Below, one piece after another: positions 50,166 through 64,000 of a stretch of 64,000 nucleotides of DNA. The stretch's first letter is position 1; each line of letters begins with the position of its first letter. Below the pieces are notes generated by a model, which saw only the letters and a program-made list of their open reading frames with translations, did not search any database and was not told the DNA's origin. The translations under genes and the position numbers were made by a program. Source of the stretch: Anarhynchus alexandrinus (lineage: Eukaryota > Chordata > Aves > Charadriiformes > Charadriidae); contig VUYV01000406.1 of assembly GCA_008711295.1 (NCBI GenBank), positions 313,837 through 377,836 on the forward strand, in the 5' to 3' direction.

Positions 50166-53100
50166 CCGAGATGAACAGCTCCGGTGCAGGCAAATCCGCA
50201 GCGGAGCTGGCCAATCTCAGCAAAAAGAGTCATCTGCAAATGTTATCACTGGCAATTTTATACTTACTTCAAGATTATATGTAAAAATGCTGAATAACAT
50301 TAATTTTGATACTAATTCACTAAGAACACCCACTCATTGATTCCTCATTAACAAATATTTGTTATGATCTAAGGGTCTGGCAGTTCTTAAAGCACTTATG
50401 TCTGTTTTAACAATGTTGCACAGTGAGTTTTCCCTAAGAAATCAAAGCTTAAGCCATCACTCTGTTTATGTCTACCAATCTCTTCAGAGATTTTTTAATT
50501 TTTTGACCAATTTCACAGACAGTTTATAGTGCTAGAGACACAAAACATGTTACAATTGTACAATTTCAAAAAAATAGGTAATAAAAATAAGTAAGCTCTT
50601 CTAAAAACACCTTTTTAAGAAGAACACGGTTCAGGGATGAACTCTACTCTCTAACCACCGGAGAAAACACACAAGGGATCAAACTCAAGACACTGTACAG
50701 AGCCTTTAAAGACACCTGTCAATATTCACTTTTTCGCATGATGCAAACCACCTTTATCACAATATACAAGTAGCAGCCTATTATATCTTGAACAGATATA
50801 ATGTTATTAATAGCAAATTTCTCCTCCCAAATGAAGTTCTCCCATGAATATTTATCTACATTCAAACAGGAATGTCTCTCATCTTCGAAAAGAATTCATG
50901 AACTTTAATAGCAACTTCAGACAATTTGATAGGTTTATATTTCCCTCAAGTAAACAGCTTTGCATTAGCATACGAATGTTATTATCTATCCTTTAACTTT
51001 GCCAGACACTGACCACTTTGTTGCATTTTTAATAGCTTACCCATGAGTTTTTTCATTAAACATTTTTGATCTAGTGTTAGCTTTGATGTCAGCTTGAGAA
51101 AGAATTTTGCCTGTTTGCATATCAGTGAGCTAAAAGTTACCTAGAAACACTTTATACCAGCCTAAATTACAAAAAAGGCCTTACACAGCTAGACTTACTT
51201 CTCTGTTATAACACAGGTATCTGAGGAAAACACATTAAGTACCATGAAGGATGCAAAGATATTAGAATCTGAACTGCATGTGGCATCATCCTCATTCTTA
51301 CTGCAGTAGAGTTTTTTTGAAAAATCAGAATGTTCATTCCACAGAAAATGGTAATTTAACGTTTTTTCTGAATCCCAGGGGAACTTAAATTACATGTATA
51401 AATGCGGACTTACGTATAAGAGAGGAGAAAGATGGAGAGACCCCCTTGATATCTTTGAAGATCAATGAACATTATTTATTTAAATCTTCCTGTTATCTTT
51501 GCTATTATTAATGAGCAACACGTCTGATACCAGTGATGGACAGAATTTTTTCTGTGTGGAGAAGACCTCAAACATGGTAATTACTAAGGTCACTAATAGA
51601 TCATTAGCACCATAAGAGGTTCTGCTCTTCGAGTTTCCTATTAAAAGTGTATATTGAAACTCTTCCTAAAGAAGCGAAAATACAGGGATGAAAAGATCCT
51701 TCCCTCCCAACTTGTTTAACTTTTATTTTTACCTTAGTTGACTAACCTAGAAAGCAGCAAATAAGCATTTATTTTTTTTTTTTAACATGAGAGTATCATT
51801 ATCATGAATTGAAGGCAAGGCTACATGGGACGTCTTTCATCTAAGTTAACACACACACTTGGATCATAACCAAGTCTATATTTTTACATGCTTGAGAAAA
51901 CAACTCTTTTATTCAGTATTTCCATCAGTTAAAAAAGTGATTCCTACTACTAAAGGTGTGTGTTCTTATACAACGCACTTTGTGCTACATTGCTTCAAGT
52001 CTCAGTCGAAGAAGTTAATGAAAGTGACTCTTTCCCACAACAAGAAATGCCACCTAGCAGTCCTAAGCAAACAGATGCCTCAGAAGGTTGACAATAATTA
52101 GATAATCCACCCTGATATAGGAAGGGATTTGCATGCATTTGTTTTTACATCTACTGTGATAGATGTAGCTCCAGAGCTTTCTTGGATTAACTCAATTATT
52201 CATCATCTTTTTATCAGTCTACTTATGTCTGAAATGAATTTCAGAGTAAAATAAAGCAACAAGGAACTTGCTACTTCAGTGGACTGAAATTGTTCATGAC
52301 TGCTTCAAATCCTGATTTACACAGGGCAAATGGGAACTGCTACGCAAGTCAAGCTAATGGTCCATTTCATCCTTTTTCTTACTGTACCCTAGAAAGGAAC
52401 AAAACACTCTACAATAGGAATTGGTGGGTAACAATTTAGAGAGACAGGTTTCCTTCTTCTCCCACCCTCCAATTAACTATGAAAGTTTACATGCCTTCCA
52501 CAAGAAAGTCAAGAGTTGAATTGTGTTGGTAACTCTATTATGGCTTTGGCTAAGAACCAGCTGCAGTCCTTCTTGAAGTTTTCCACTCTTCCCAGTTTCG
52601 CCTTCTGCTCAATATTCCTTCATTATTTTCAGTACTAGTCGAGAAGTTAATCTTCCAGGACACAGATCAGACAGTTGCTTACTGTGAATTTTTGTTGGTT
52701 ATTTAGCTGTTCCCATACTTTCAAAGTGTCCTTAAAATCAGTAAAATCAGGGCAAAAACTCGATAGAAATGCTTACTGTTTTCCTAGTTAGCTCTGTGCA
52801 GAGATCCAGGGTCTGTTCAGCTCTCATAGCTGTCACCAGGCTGTTTTAACTTAATCTTACCAAACTGTTGCACTCCAATATGTATTGATAGTAGGGAGAG
52901 TGAAGCAGCTACGAGCTGAAGTCTTCTATAGTGATTTTAATTAAGATTCTGTCATCATCTGAATTATTATTACTGTTACTTAAGAAATTACATTGCAGCA
53001 TAAATTATTATAATAAAGAAGCCTGGCAATAGTGATCTTAGCCAAAGTGCCTGAAACAGGTTTAGCTTGCATTACGCCTTTTGGACCGCTGGGGAAAAAG

Positions 53101-56100
53101 AAATTCAGAGATTGCTTCCATTTGGAAGAGCAGCTGTGACAATGCCAAATACTTCCATAATCAAGTGCTGTTTAGCTATGGAGGCAACAGATTCCCCGTG
53201 CCTGCCTTGGAAGCCCATGGCCTTCCCCATGGCACTTCCACAGTTCCTCACCCAGGTGTTCCCTTCCTGGGGTCCACGCTCCCCATGCTTGCTCTGTCAC
53301 TGTGTCTCCAGCTCGCCCAGCTCCCCTCTGTTTGTGCTCTCTCTCTCTCTCTCTTACAAACACACCTTGGCAGAATGAAATCCAGAGAAAGCCTCACGCT
53401 CCACATGTACACCACAAATACATTTGTTTGAAAAAGGAAAGGTGCCTGTGTTTGGGCTGAAAGTGGCAGATGTGTAGCTAGTTGATGTTATAAAACAGCA
53501 CAATTATCAACTGTTTTAAGGGAAAAAAGCCAGTATTCTCAACCCATAACTGTACTTTATCAAACCATGAGAAAAATCAGACAAAAGCCAAAGTAGGACA
53601 GTCTGCAACCAAAGACTTTGACACACATGCTCCCTAGGATTGATGTTCAGTGTGAGGGGTCCCTCCTGCTTTGAGTAATGCCTGTGGATGGTGGCAAGCG
53701 GCTGCTTTGCTGGCTGCAGCAGGGCCTCCCGACAGCCATCTCGTGGCACTGCTTTCACCCTGCCATGGAGAGAAGAGTAGAAGGATGTCACCGTTCCTAC
53801 CAAGCGCGTGGGGTACAGCACAAACACCCACCCGATGCTACAACTTCAGCAGATGGGCTGGATGCACACCACGTGGAGAGCTGAAATGCTGCCTGTTTCC
53901 AGCCTGTGATGAAGCCAGAAAGTCATACCCCAATGCCACCATCCCCGCTGACCTCCAGTGCACTTGAACAATTGGGTTCTCTTTTTTTCCATTCCTTATA
54001 GCTTCTAGGGAAATATAGGCAGAAGAACTGGGTCACAGCTGTATCTAATAACTACTTGTGTGACTTGCTGATAACAGCGGCAGCCCCAGACTCCACCTAA
54101 TACAACACTCTGGAAAAGCGAAGTGATGCAAGAAGCAGAACTGGATTGTGATCCTTAAGCTCCCCCTGCCTGCATCTGCAAGCGGGCGGCAGCGTTTGCT
54201 AAGCTAAAACACCCAGAAAACTGCTTCATGTGAAAACTAATCAAGGGAATTATTTCCTACTTGATTCAGATTTTCCTCATATGTCTGGGTTGAGATTCCT
54301 TTCCCTTTGCACCAGAAAATTCAGTTATTTAATTTACAAAAGCATGTGTCTCAGCACATGAAATGCAGATGCAGCTAGTTTTTCAGCAGACGGATGCAAC
54401 TGTACCCTGAAGGCCAACCAAAACTACAACAGAGAATGAGTGAGCATAATATAAAATTCAAACTCTAAATAAGAGAAAAATAATCTTGGCAGCTGGTTAA
54501 GTAGAGTTGAGTGACTAACAAAGATGTGGAACATTAAATATGCTTTAAGGAGAATTGAAGATTTTAATTTTTTCATATTTAGACCTTCTTTATCTTTTTT
54601 TGCTAAGTTGTGCTTAATTATACAACTTTTCTAATTCTGGTTATGAATTTTAAAGCCCATGCAGGCTAAGTCCTTAAAAACTGCAGTTCAAGTTACAGCA
54701 TTTCATTCTAGATTGTCAGCAGTGCAGCCTTCAAAAAATACAAAGCTCTCAGGTGAAAAAAAAGTCACTGCCTTAGGATAGGGCCAGAGTGTCACTTCCA
54801 CATGCAAAAATAAAATAATTTCCATCATTTGTTTCAGATTGCTGTAACATGTCAGGATGTGGAGAGTATTTGAGTGGACTAATTTCCTTACAAAGTAATA
54901 CAAGTATAAAGAAGAGGAATCTTACTTTCACCAAGAAAAAAGAAAACATCTTAAACAATTTATTATTATTTTCATATGCTTACCCAGGCTTCACCGTAGA
55001 TCATTTATTGTCTGAAAAACAATCTGTTAACATTTCAGACACCGAGGACCTGCCCTGCATTACTTGTATTTCGTTCCAAAACCAGCATTGTATGTTGGTT
55101 GGAAAGCATATAAAACTATATTTGTTCAGCTGATGTAATTTTTCTCCAGTGTGGGTCTGCACAGTTCATACACACCACCACCATCATCATCAATTCACAG
55201 CTCTCTCTACAAAATGTGTCGGGGAAGACAAGCTTAAAGCACATTCAGAAAAAATAGAGCAAATCTTCACCTTTCGCAGCTGGGTCTTGTCCAGTAGATC
55301 TGATTAACTGGTTTGGCAGCCACTCTACCAGAAAGCCACACGCACAGCATAATGCAGAGCTACTCTACAACTTTATCTTAATGTAAATCATGAGATTGTT
55401 TACAGATACTCAGAAAATGATAGATACTCTTAGTCTTCAGTTCAGAGTCTCTTTCAAATGAGCATTAAAATAACGGCTGTTCTCTCTTCTACAAACAGAG
55501 CCAGGTGTTGCTAAGCCCCCAAGCATGAGAGTAAATTCCCCCCCGATGCCAAGGACCTTCACTGAGACTCTCACATGTAAAATGGTGCCAAGGCCTTCCA
55601 TCAAGCATTTTTTCCAAGGCATTTCCTCAGTATGCAACCCAAGATGTGTATCACTGCTTCATGCTATTCTTTCAAAATCTGTCTCAAACCACGTTATACA
55701 TGTGGGCAAATTTTCTGGTTCACTTTCGTGCTTCACACAAGGGACAGCTATATTTAAACGGTGGTTGAAATGACTCCTTTATGTATGCTGTGCACAAAGC
55801 AATATGACATCTTGTGTAAATTATTTTTTCATAGTCTCACATTTAAAATGTAATAAAAATAATTCCAGGGAATAGGATTCCTACTTGGGACTGTATGGCC
55901 TGGTTTACATTTTTACAGAAGTATTTTTTTTTAAAAAGAAAATCCCAGAGTAGAAATTAATTCTTTAAACTGTCCTGTTCCTTGTTTTCTATCCAACTCC
56001 ATAGACCTTGAACTATAAATAGCACCAGAGTAGTCCAGGCACCGAAACATGCACTAGGCTCTTTCTGCAGGCATAAAGAAAAGTTACTCACTTACAACAG

Positions 56101-59100
56101 GTATATCCATTTGGCCTTTATCTGAAAATATTCAGAACATGAATCCCTGGGACACAATGCATCTTGCTGGGGCTGAGGGCTGTCATATTTTATGCAGCTC
56201 ATGTCTTTAGTGAATCAAGAATATGACATCCACCAATCTCAGCCTGAAAGGGGAATCATAATAGAGAACTAGGCTTTAAATTTTCTCATTATAAGGAAGT
56301 CAACAATTTTGTTCTGGACCCAGAATCTCCCCAAAGATACGTAGGGCATTCAGCATAAGTCTCCTAGTACAGCACTCTCTGCTACAAATCTGTTATATAC
56401 TTCATTCTTTGAGTTCCAGAGTTTTCTGAAACTCAAGTCCTGTTATATGGGGATCGTACAACTTGGGTAAAGTAGGAATTTGTCTAAGCCAGGGCTGGAT
56501 ATGGCCACAATATGAATGATAAGCAACCACATAGGCTTTCTCCATCCTATTTCAGTAGCACACAGCCTGCAGGACTTGCAGGTAGCTGTGCCTGCAGTTC
56601 TCTGGGACTTTCCCAGAAATCCTCATTTTCCTCACTCCATACTACAGAAATGCAGCACAAGAAAGTTAACACATCTACAAAATACCTGAATCCTTCATAC
56701 AGGCAAAGACAGACCAACAGGACAGCACACAATAAGGAGCAGCAATATGGGGCCCAATCCTAGTTTCCAATATGGAAACTAGAAACGCCCCCCGTTTCCA
56801 AAACATCAGACCTAGCTGATCTCTAAGGAAGGCAAGAACAGATTCTGCACTTAGCCTTGTGTTTAGCAGCACTTTTGTCACAGGCTCAGCAGGTATTCCT
56901 GCAAGATTCAGCACTGATTAGCTAAAGTGGACTCATGCTAAGTAACAGAAGAACGGGTGGGAGGAATGCTATTGCTGCATCGTGCCTGTAGACTGACCTA
57001 ATCAGATTCTTTCTCAGGATCAAGTTGTATATAAAAAAACATAGTCTGGGTTGACCAATCCATTTAATCCGCTGCCTCCATTTGCATCTCCTACCAAATC
57101 TCATTGTTACAGTAACTGCACCACCTATGAACCCCTGTCAAGCCACTTACCAAGCAGCACATTATTGACCTCTCTTCTCCACCCTTACACAGGAAGGATG
57201 CCACGGTCTTGCCAGGGCTCAGCACAGCCCTCCAGCCTCAGCACTTCTGCATCCCTTTGGAGCAGTGCTAGCACAGCCACTTTGTTTTTCCAGAAACAAC
57301 CACCTTCTACTTGTGGGGCCACCTGAACAGCTGGAGGAATCAGAACAGGCTTTTTCATCTGTGCTTAGCTCATTCATTACTTGGCTTTATTAAACATTTT
57401 AGGAAGTAAGGGCTGGGTCTGCTCTGAGAACTACCTGTTTCAGAATCCCTCTAGAAATCAGCTGAGAACTGATTGCACATCTGTCCCTTCTGCCCTCAGC
57501 TTTCCCCATTCTTCATGTGGAGTCACAAACTAGCATAATATAACTGCATGACTACCTATAGGTTTCATAAAAATATCCATAGGCTACTTTCATTTGGGAG
57601 TTTACCTCTCTTTCCCTGCCCTGTCCACTCTCCACTCCCTCTAGCCAACCCCCAGTAAGCTGGCAACTCCTTCAGAGTGAAAGGGTTAGCTCTGGCAATC
57701 ATATCTGTTTAACAACACTTAACAACAGTGCATAAATTCTTGGAAAAATATGGAAGGAGTGTTTACAGTAGCTGGATATCATAAGAGAGATTTATAAGCC
57801 TATTAAAAATTATTAGGCTTTACTTCTTCAGTGACAAAGCTGTTTTCATAAACTGCTCTCGACAACTTCATATCCAGAGTCTGCAGGATGTTTATTTTCA
57901 CATTTTCAAAGTGCCATATTTCCTTCGCCATTAAATTTTTTGTTTTGTTGTTTAAAACAGCAATTCCACAACTCTTCTGACCTAGCAATTCAGTTTAAAA
58001 ATATATGTCACCCTGGAAACACTTTCAAATGGACAGCATGACTGCAGGGACTGTTGTGAGTAATGTTGTAAAGTGTTCCAAATTGCCTCAATACCTAAAA
58101 CGTACATGTCACAGATCCAAGTATGCAACTGGGCACTGATCATTGATTCCAGTTTCAATTGCTGATACACTTTGGACTCAGGGACCTTGTTCACAATGGG
58201 AAAGTCTTTACCTCTGAACATGGCAAACAGGGGGGCAGGAAAATGAAAACATCATTTTCATATTGGCTATAATATCAGCTCTCATCCTTCCACCCTCTGA
58301 CCCACCAAGAAACAGAAGGGTTAGTACTGTCCTTTTGTACTCATGATGGCTGTGATTCCTTCCTTTTGCATCCACATATCAATTCCCAATGGCTATATGG
58401 AGAAGTTTGAAGTCTCTCCACTTCCTACAGGATCATAATTTTAGATTTTGCTTCAATTGATTAAACCGATAAAACAATTTACAAATGTACCTTGTATTAG
58501 AATTCAAAACCAGGGAATCGTGGCTGCTCTAATACATGAGCCATAGATGATATAGCTGGACGGAGAGAGTTAAATTCATGAGCAGCCTCATAATTTCATT
58601 TTAATCTGTTTAAGTCAAAAAGAGGAAAAAGATGAAAAATTTCCGAATTTTGAGCTGAAGTGATAGACTGAAGTCACCCTACTCCCCAAAGTTTCATTTG
58701 GGTTTGCCTAGGAAAAAATCACATCAAAACTTGGTCAGCATAGAAAGACATTTGGAAAGGGCCTTTTTCTACTAACAAAGACAGTCCTTTGTGCGATAGA
58801 GACGTTTTGAATAACAAACAAAATGACACTAAGAAAAAAAAATCTAGCTGGAATCTATTACGTGCTTCCATAAATGATAACAAATCACAATACAGTTGCC
58901 AAAAGAAAGATTGTTTCTATTTCTAAGGAGAATACCAAAGCTCTGTATTTGCTGTCAAGGCATTTGCAAAGATTTCTGTCCATCGCATCCCTCGGGTCTT
59001 CAGTGCTGAACAGGTACTCTAGGTTATAGACAGCAGTTACAGTCAAACGTGTTAATGAATTAAACACAAGGCTGTACAGAAGCATTCATCATCATTTACA

Positions 59101-62100
59101 TGATAAAACGGTCAGGTAAAATCTCAGTGGTAAATCACAATGAGAAAAAATGGTTTATTCAGGTTAATCCTAGTTAAACCATATAAATTTTTCAACATAT
59201 CCCAGTAGTCTTTTTTAACAGAAAAGATGAATGTGACCTGAATAGAAGATTGATTTCAAATCCAGCTGAACCCATTAACATGAAGAGGTAACAAAATTCC
59301 AAGCCAGTATGCAAAAGACAAAACGATTTGAAGTTTTCCTTCAGACCTTCATCTGTGATATATGGCCCCCACTGTGCAATCTAACCTGCTTAGACTATTT
59401 GGCAACACCAGCAAATCATCACTGACCAGGAAAGTAATTAAAATTCAGCACTACCCCTAGCAGTATGTGCTGTCTGCTATTGGCTAAAACAGGAAAGATG
59501 CTGCAATACTCCAAAGCAGAGGAGTTTGTAAGCAGAATGACAATAACTTTCAAGGTACTTTGTTATTGAACAACTGGGTGGGACCAATTTCTTTGTTTTT
59601 ATTGAGCTGAATACCACCTAAAACTGAATGAAGTTGGGCATCATTCTTTAATGCAACATCTAATGTTTCCAATGCTAATCCACCGGAAGAAAACTTTCAG
59701 CCTGAGATTATCTAACGTGCATCCAGCTTCATGAGAAGTTCTATTTTTCCTCTAAATGCAATAGAAAATAAACATCTCTAGAAAGGTTCCCTGTGTGCAG
59801 GGAATACAAGAACAAACTCTTTTTTGCCTAACTAGCTACCTTGGAATGATTTAGCATCAGTGAGGAAAGTGAGATGACTTGTAGGAATAGTGATTTCTAT
59901 GGGTATAAACACTATGCAATCAGGACTGGAGCCCACAGGCTGCACATAATTAATGCCAGTAAGTACACTGAGAAGACCAGGAGTTTCTCACATGCATGTT
60001 TGCAATATTTAAACCTACACTTGTATTTCCCTTTTTAAAAAAAATAAATATATTATTATTATAAGCACTTTAGACATAAAAGTATGGAAGCTATCCTGTG
60101 CTGTGTCCTACGAAGTACACTGCAAACAATGAGATCAGTGTTGTGAAACAGAGCGCGCTGTTTACTGGATGCTGGTAGAACCAAAACACATACGAAGTCA
60201 AGTTAGCAAAAAAGCAATACCCAAATCAGAAACATTTGTAATGGGATTTTGAGATCTGCAAAAAGTCTTCCCAGAATATTGCTTGAAATTTTATAGAATG
60301 TGGAAAATCATGTAGGGGGAACAAATTACTTTGAAGTCAGGAATAAACGACTGAACTCCAAAGTAAGATCTTAGATTACATAAATACAAGGCAGAGTGAC
60401 ACCCTATGCTAATATTGTCCATATGCACGGACATTAAGAATGCACACCATAACAAACATTAGCAACTAGTGCTTCACAGCAGCTTCAGATACGTTCGATT
60501 TTGTTTTTCTCCCTGCATGGAACACATGCTCAGTTATACCCACTTTTCTACACAAGTGCAGCAAGTTTTCTGACTGCATATGTTGGACCTTTCAATACAA
60601 ACTTTATAGTTAGTGACACAATTGCTTTTTGTCTCAGCCAGCTAACACTAAAAGAAAGAGAAGCAACAACTTTTGAGATTTCAGTATTTTCCAAGCACAA
60701 GTGGTATCCTCATTAGATACCAGCAGTACAGACCAAATGATCTTGAACAATAATTATCTGCGGTCAAAGCTGAAGTAGATAATAGAATTAAATGTTTCAT
60801 TTCACTGCAGAAGGTAGGTGGCTAACAAAATCCCTCTGCGGATGTAAATTATGAACTGTCCTGGAAAAAGAAAATAAGGGAAAAACCAATCACAACAGCC
60901 ATACAAGCAGTAACATTATCTGCTAGCAAAGATAGCAAGAACGTGTGGAAGAGAAGATTAGAAAGGAAAGTACTTACTATTTTTCCCCATGCCACAGTCA
61001 ATACGTAGTACTCCAGGTATGTTTTTCAGAAGGGTCCACAAAAAAAAAGTTCATGCTTATGTGGCTTTGTGCTACTATTTAAATAAGTTGAGCAACAGAA
61101 GTTAATTTAAAAAAAAATCCAACAATCCAGGCCAAGGCCAAATGCGATGAGATCTTGCAGATGGCATACAACAGCCCTGACAGCCCAGCACCTAGATAAC
61201 ACCACTACAAATGTGCAAGTTTTGAGCAGACTCTGTGCAGGTCTTGAGAAAAATCTGTGTAAGCCTACAAGGAAAGGGCAAGAGTGAAACAAGAAGACAC
61301 AGCCTCTTATTTCTTTAAGCACTCTGTGGGTCTTTTTCGACCTCTTTTTTATCCTAAGCAATTCTTTTGTACCTATTCCCATCTGAGGCAAGTGTTCATA
61401 ATCTAATACAGAACTTTGCGGGGAGCTTTTCGCCCCCCTCTATTTGCCATGATTTCTCCCACATCAATTACAACAGCAACTAAAGACAAAGGGGAAATTT
61501 GTCAAACATATTCTAGATCTTCCTTTTTCTTTCTGAAAAGGTATTCTTTGCAGAATATAGTATCAGATTAATAGATATGGTATCCCTAATAAAGTACAAC
61601 AGGTAATTAGATCATGAACTCCTTCAACAGCAGTACAATTATTTTTACATTGTCTGCAGCTAGTAGTTAGGAATGGTAGATAAGCTATTTCTAGACAAGT
61701 CTAATAAGACTGTGGCTTTATCTGAGCCCAGAGATATCCTCTTTCCCTGCAAGTTGCATACAACTCAAGACTTGACAGATACATGCGTTAGAACCTTTTC
61801 ATAATTCCAGTAATGAAAAATAATGTCATTATAAAGGCAGCCAAGTGAGACTTGCAATGCCAGCATTTTAAAGTAACTTTTGAATACACTAAAGCTTTGT
61901 CACTTATCCATACCCTGAGTCTCTGAAGAACTAGCAAACAGATAAATTTTCTTAATTGCTCCGTCTTCCAACCAAATGTCATTAAGTGCACTGGAAGTTT
62001 ACTTAATCCAATTTCAGTTTTCACAACCAAAATCTTTGCACGCTAAGCTGGCTTCCTAATTCCATACTTCAGTAACCGGACATGGTGGTGAGCCATAAGG

Positions 62101-62284
62101 GATACTCATGGCAATGCCAAAAGCTTGGCTTAAACACTAGATCAGCCCAGTGCAAAAGCAGGGGCAGCATGGCAAGCGGCCTGCCTAACCCCACCCATGT
62201 ATATTCAGACTCTGTTTCTCTATTCCTCCCAGATTACCTGATCCTGCTTTGATGTCTTGTACGCTACCCTCCCATGTTTGTGTT
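50166..62284. other. Intergenic gene desert; no gene recognised
   Basis: Long AT-rich stretch. GC-richer islets at 53,060-53,360 and 53,640-53,960 carry overlapping frames of about 100 codons on both strands but no domain. Simple repeats are (CT)9 at 53,337-53,354, CAC/CAT triplets at about 55,171-55,191 and (CA)n near 51,850. No RNA gene or long transposon is recognised. Confidence 0.55.
53337..53354 (+). repeat. (CT)9 microsatellite
   Basis: Eighteen bases of alternating CT. It explains the Arg/Glu-rich and Ser/Leu-rich stretches in the frames that cross it on the two strands. Confidence 0.9.
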
Positions 62285-62765
62285 TTTTCAGGAGCTTCTT
62301 GTTCATCCATGTAGCCTCCTGTCATTCTTGCTTGACAGGAAAATGGACCACTCTTGAGCTTGGAGAAGGTGATCCGTGAAAATCAACTAGCTGTCCTGGA
62401 CCCCTCTCTTCTCTCCAAGGTCGTATCCCATGGGATTCTTCCAAGCATATCCCTGAACAAGCCAAAGTCTGCTCTCCTGAAGTCCAAGGTTGGGATCCTG
62501 CTGTTTGCCTTTGCCTATTATATCCAGATCCTGAACCAGATCAACTCAAGGTCACTGCAGCCAAGGCTGCCCCCAACCTTCACATCCCCAAACCAATTCT
62601 TCCTTGTCTGTAGATATCAGGTCCAGCAGAGCATCTCCTTTCATTGGTTCTTCAATGTTAGGAAGTTTTCACTGATGCACTCCAAAAACCTCCTGCCTTG
62701 CTGGTGCCCTACTGTGTTGTCCTTCATACAGCAAATTGAAAAGTTCTGCAAATGTTTTTTTCAAT
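62285..62765 (-). mobile_element. CR1 LINE fragment, ORF2 endonuclease region (minus strand)
   Basis: The plus strand matches the reverse complement of the CR1 endonuclease region along about 480 bases: GAGCTTGGAGAAGGTGATCC, CCCATGGGATTCTTCCAAGCA, AAGTCTGCTCTCCTGAAGTCCAAGG, GGTCACTGCAGCCAAGGCTGCCC, AGGTCCAGCAGAGCATCTCC and ACTGTGTTGTCCTTCATACAGC. On the minus strand the landmark GSLGCSD (normally followed by His, a catalytic residue of this nuclease family) is readable, but the flanking frame is broken, so it is not functional. The 160-codon plus-strand frame at 62,354-62,836 is the antisense shadow of this element. Confidence 0.85.
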
Positions 62766-64000
62766 CTGATCTTCTAAGCAGGGTCAAATTCAGAAAGACA
62801 GAGAGAGGAATGCAAAAGCCATCCTGCTTTTCTTAGCAAGTGACTTGTAATCAAGGCAGTAAAAAAAAGTAACAAGAAATGTTGCCTCTCAGAACAGCTT
62901 TTGCCAGTTTACATTCTGCTGGAAGCACTGAAAATTAAATGCCGGCTCCCATACTCATGGAAAGTCAGAGAAGCAAAGCAGCAAATACTGCCAACCACTG
63001 CACGTCTGGAGAGTGGCCTCATGAGCAACTTGCATAGTAGGTGAAGGGAGCCAAAATTGCACCTTATGACACAGAATTGAACACAAAGCAAGGTACAGAC
63101 TCACTCAGTGGAAGCTTCGGTTAGGGAATGCACATTATACTTCTCGCTCAAAATCTAAGAATCAAATCCAAGTGTTTTACAGTGTGAAAATCCTTTAGTT
63201 AAGACTAACGCTCCCCATACAGTGATAACGTATGGGTTGCACTTCCCTCTGCGAATCTCAGATTGCTTAATGAAGGCTGAAGGAACCGAGCCTTCCAGCT
63301 AGGGCTGGTCAAAGTCTGCAATTCCTGCTGCACAGAAAATTTTGAAGTGAACCAGCTTGGGGATATACCCTACAAAACTAAAATCTTAAAATTGCTTTGT
63401 TCTTAAAATAAAAACTCCCTAAATACTTCATTCTGATGTTGCTTCCCTCTTCCTATATAATAGCATTTTAAAATTACAAATCAAGCATAGAGCTCGTCAA
63501 GTTTCCTTTAAAGTTATTAAAAAAAATTAATTGTCACCACTTTTTTAGACCATTTTGGTATCAGACAAATGGCATTTTTTAAAGAAAAAAAACAACACTT
63601 TATCAGGAATTTTTTTAACAAGTTCTTTCTCCAGCATTGAAGAAAAGAATAACCCTAGGCTTAATAATAAAAAATAAAAGCAGGCCCAGAGAAGAAACAC
63701 ATCGCCCAGTGCAGGTTCCTATGCATAAACCAGCAGTCACCACACAGACCTTTGACGCAACCAGCTGCATTGCCCACTGCTATTTCTTTGAGAATAGATA
63801 ATTATTCATGCCCTAACTAGACCAAGAAGCACCCCTCTGAAGATGAGAAATTATTTTTCATCAAGTTTTGTTTCATGTACTAGAAAGAGCACAGCAGTAA
63901 ATACCTTGCACACAGAGATTGAATGCAGAATAGTGATGCTGTGTTTTGTTTACATGAAGCTCATCTGCTATGCCTTGCGGAGCAGCAGCTTTAAACAATG
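62766..64000. other. Intergenic; nothing recognised
   Basis: AT-rich to the end of the window, with no gene, RNA gene or transposon I can identify. Confidence 0.55.

Noticed and set aside
62354..62836. 160-codon plus-strand open frame
   Set aside because: It is the antisense of a CR1 endonuclease region, which reads correctly on the minus strand.
1..64000. CRISPR arrays, bacterial-type operons, phage, endogenous retroviral LTRs or clustered defence genes
   Set aside because: None of the expected signatures (regular direct repeats with spacers, closely packed long frames, paired LTRs with primer-binding sites) was found. The sequence is ordinary vertebrate DNA.

Overview
The window looks like a piece of a bird nuclear genome. 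Three things point that way: LINE remnants of the CR1 type (two on the plus strand and three on the minus strand), an AT-rich intergenic background with few repeats and isolated N characters typical of a draft assembly, and one split gene whose protein is clearly a vertebrate mitochondrial Rieske protein with residues I remember from avian orthologues. The species cannot be named from the sequence alone.

The only protein-coding gene I can support is UQCRFS1, the Rieske iron-sulfur subunit of respiratory complex III, on the plus strand. Its promoter lies in a CpG island (about 19,480-20,450). Exon 1 coding sequence is 20,021-20,231, a phase-1 intron runs 20,232-22,333, exon 2 coding sequence is 22,334-22,944, and a short 3' UTR ends at a poly(A) signal at 23,105-23,110. 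The predicted protein has 273 residues with all four [2Fe-2S] ligands and both disulfide cysteines. The promoter carries an NRF-1-type site inside a GC-rich palindrome, a CRE-like element and an unexpected AT-rich homeodomain-type palindrome. A run of eight G-blocks that fits the G-quadruplex rule begins five bases after the exon 1 donor.

The left flank (1-19,480) is intergenic. It holds a fragment of an old amniote repeat, a 39-base A tract preceded by AATAAA signals, a MIR-like SINE relic, a CTCF-like motif, a 57-bp tandem duplication and a minus-strand CR1 3' end. The right flank (23,131-64,000) is a gene desert. It holds two plus-strand CR1 fragments (25,100-25,305 and a long, decayed one at 29,695-30,815), two minus-strand ones (50,066-50,165, apparently young, and 62,285-62,765, from the endonuclease region), a possible single C2H2 zinc-finger fossil near 32,350, and several AT-rich stretches, dense in TAATTA-type motifs, that look like conserved non-coding elements.

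I found no sign of a new multi-gene system. Apart from UQCRFS1, the open frames are short, lack recognisable domains and are best read as chance frames or repeat shadows. The second-look items are mainly regulatory or fossil features.
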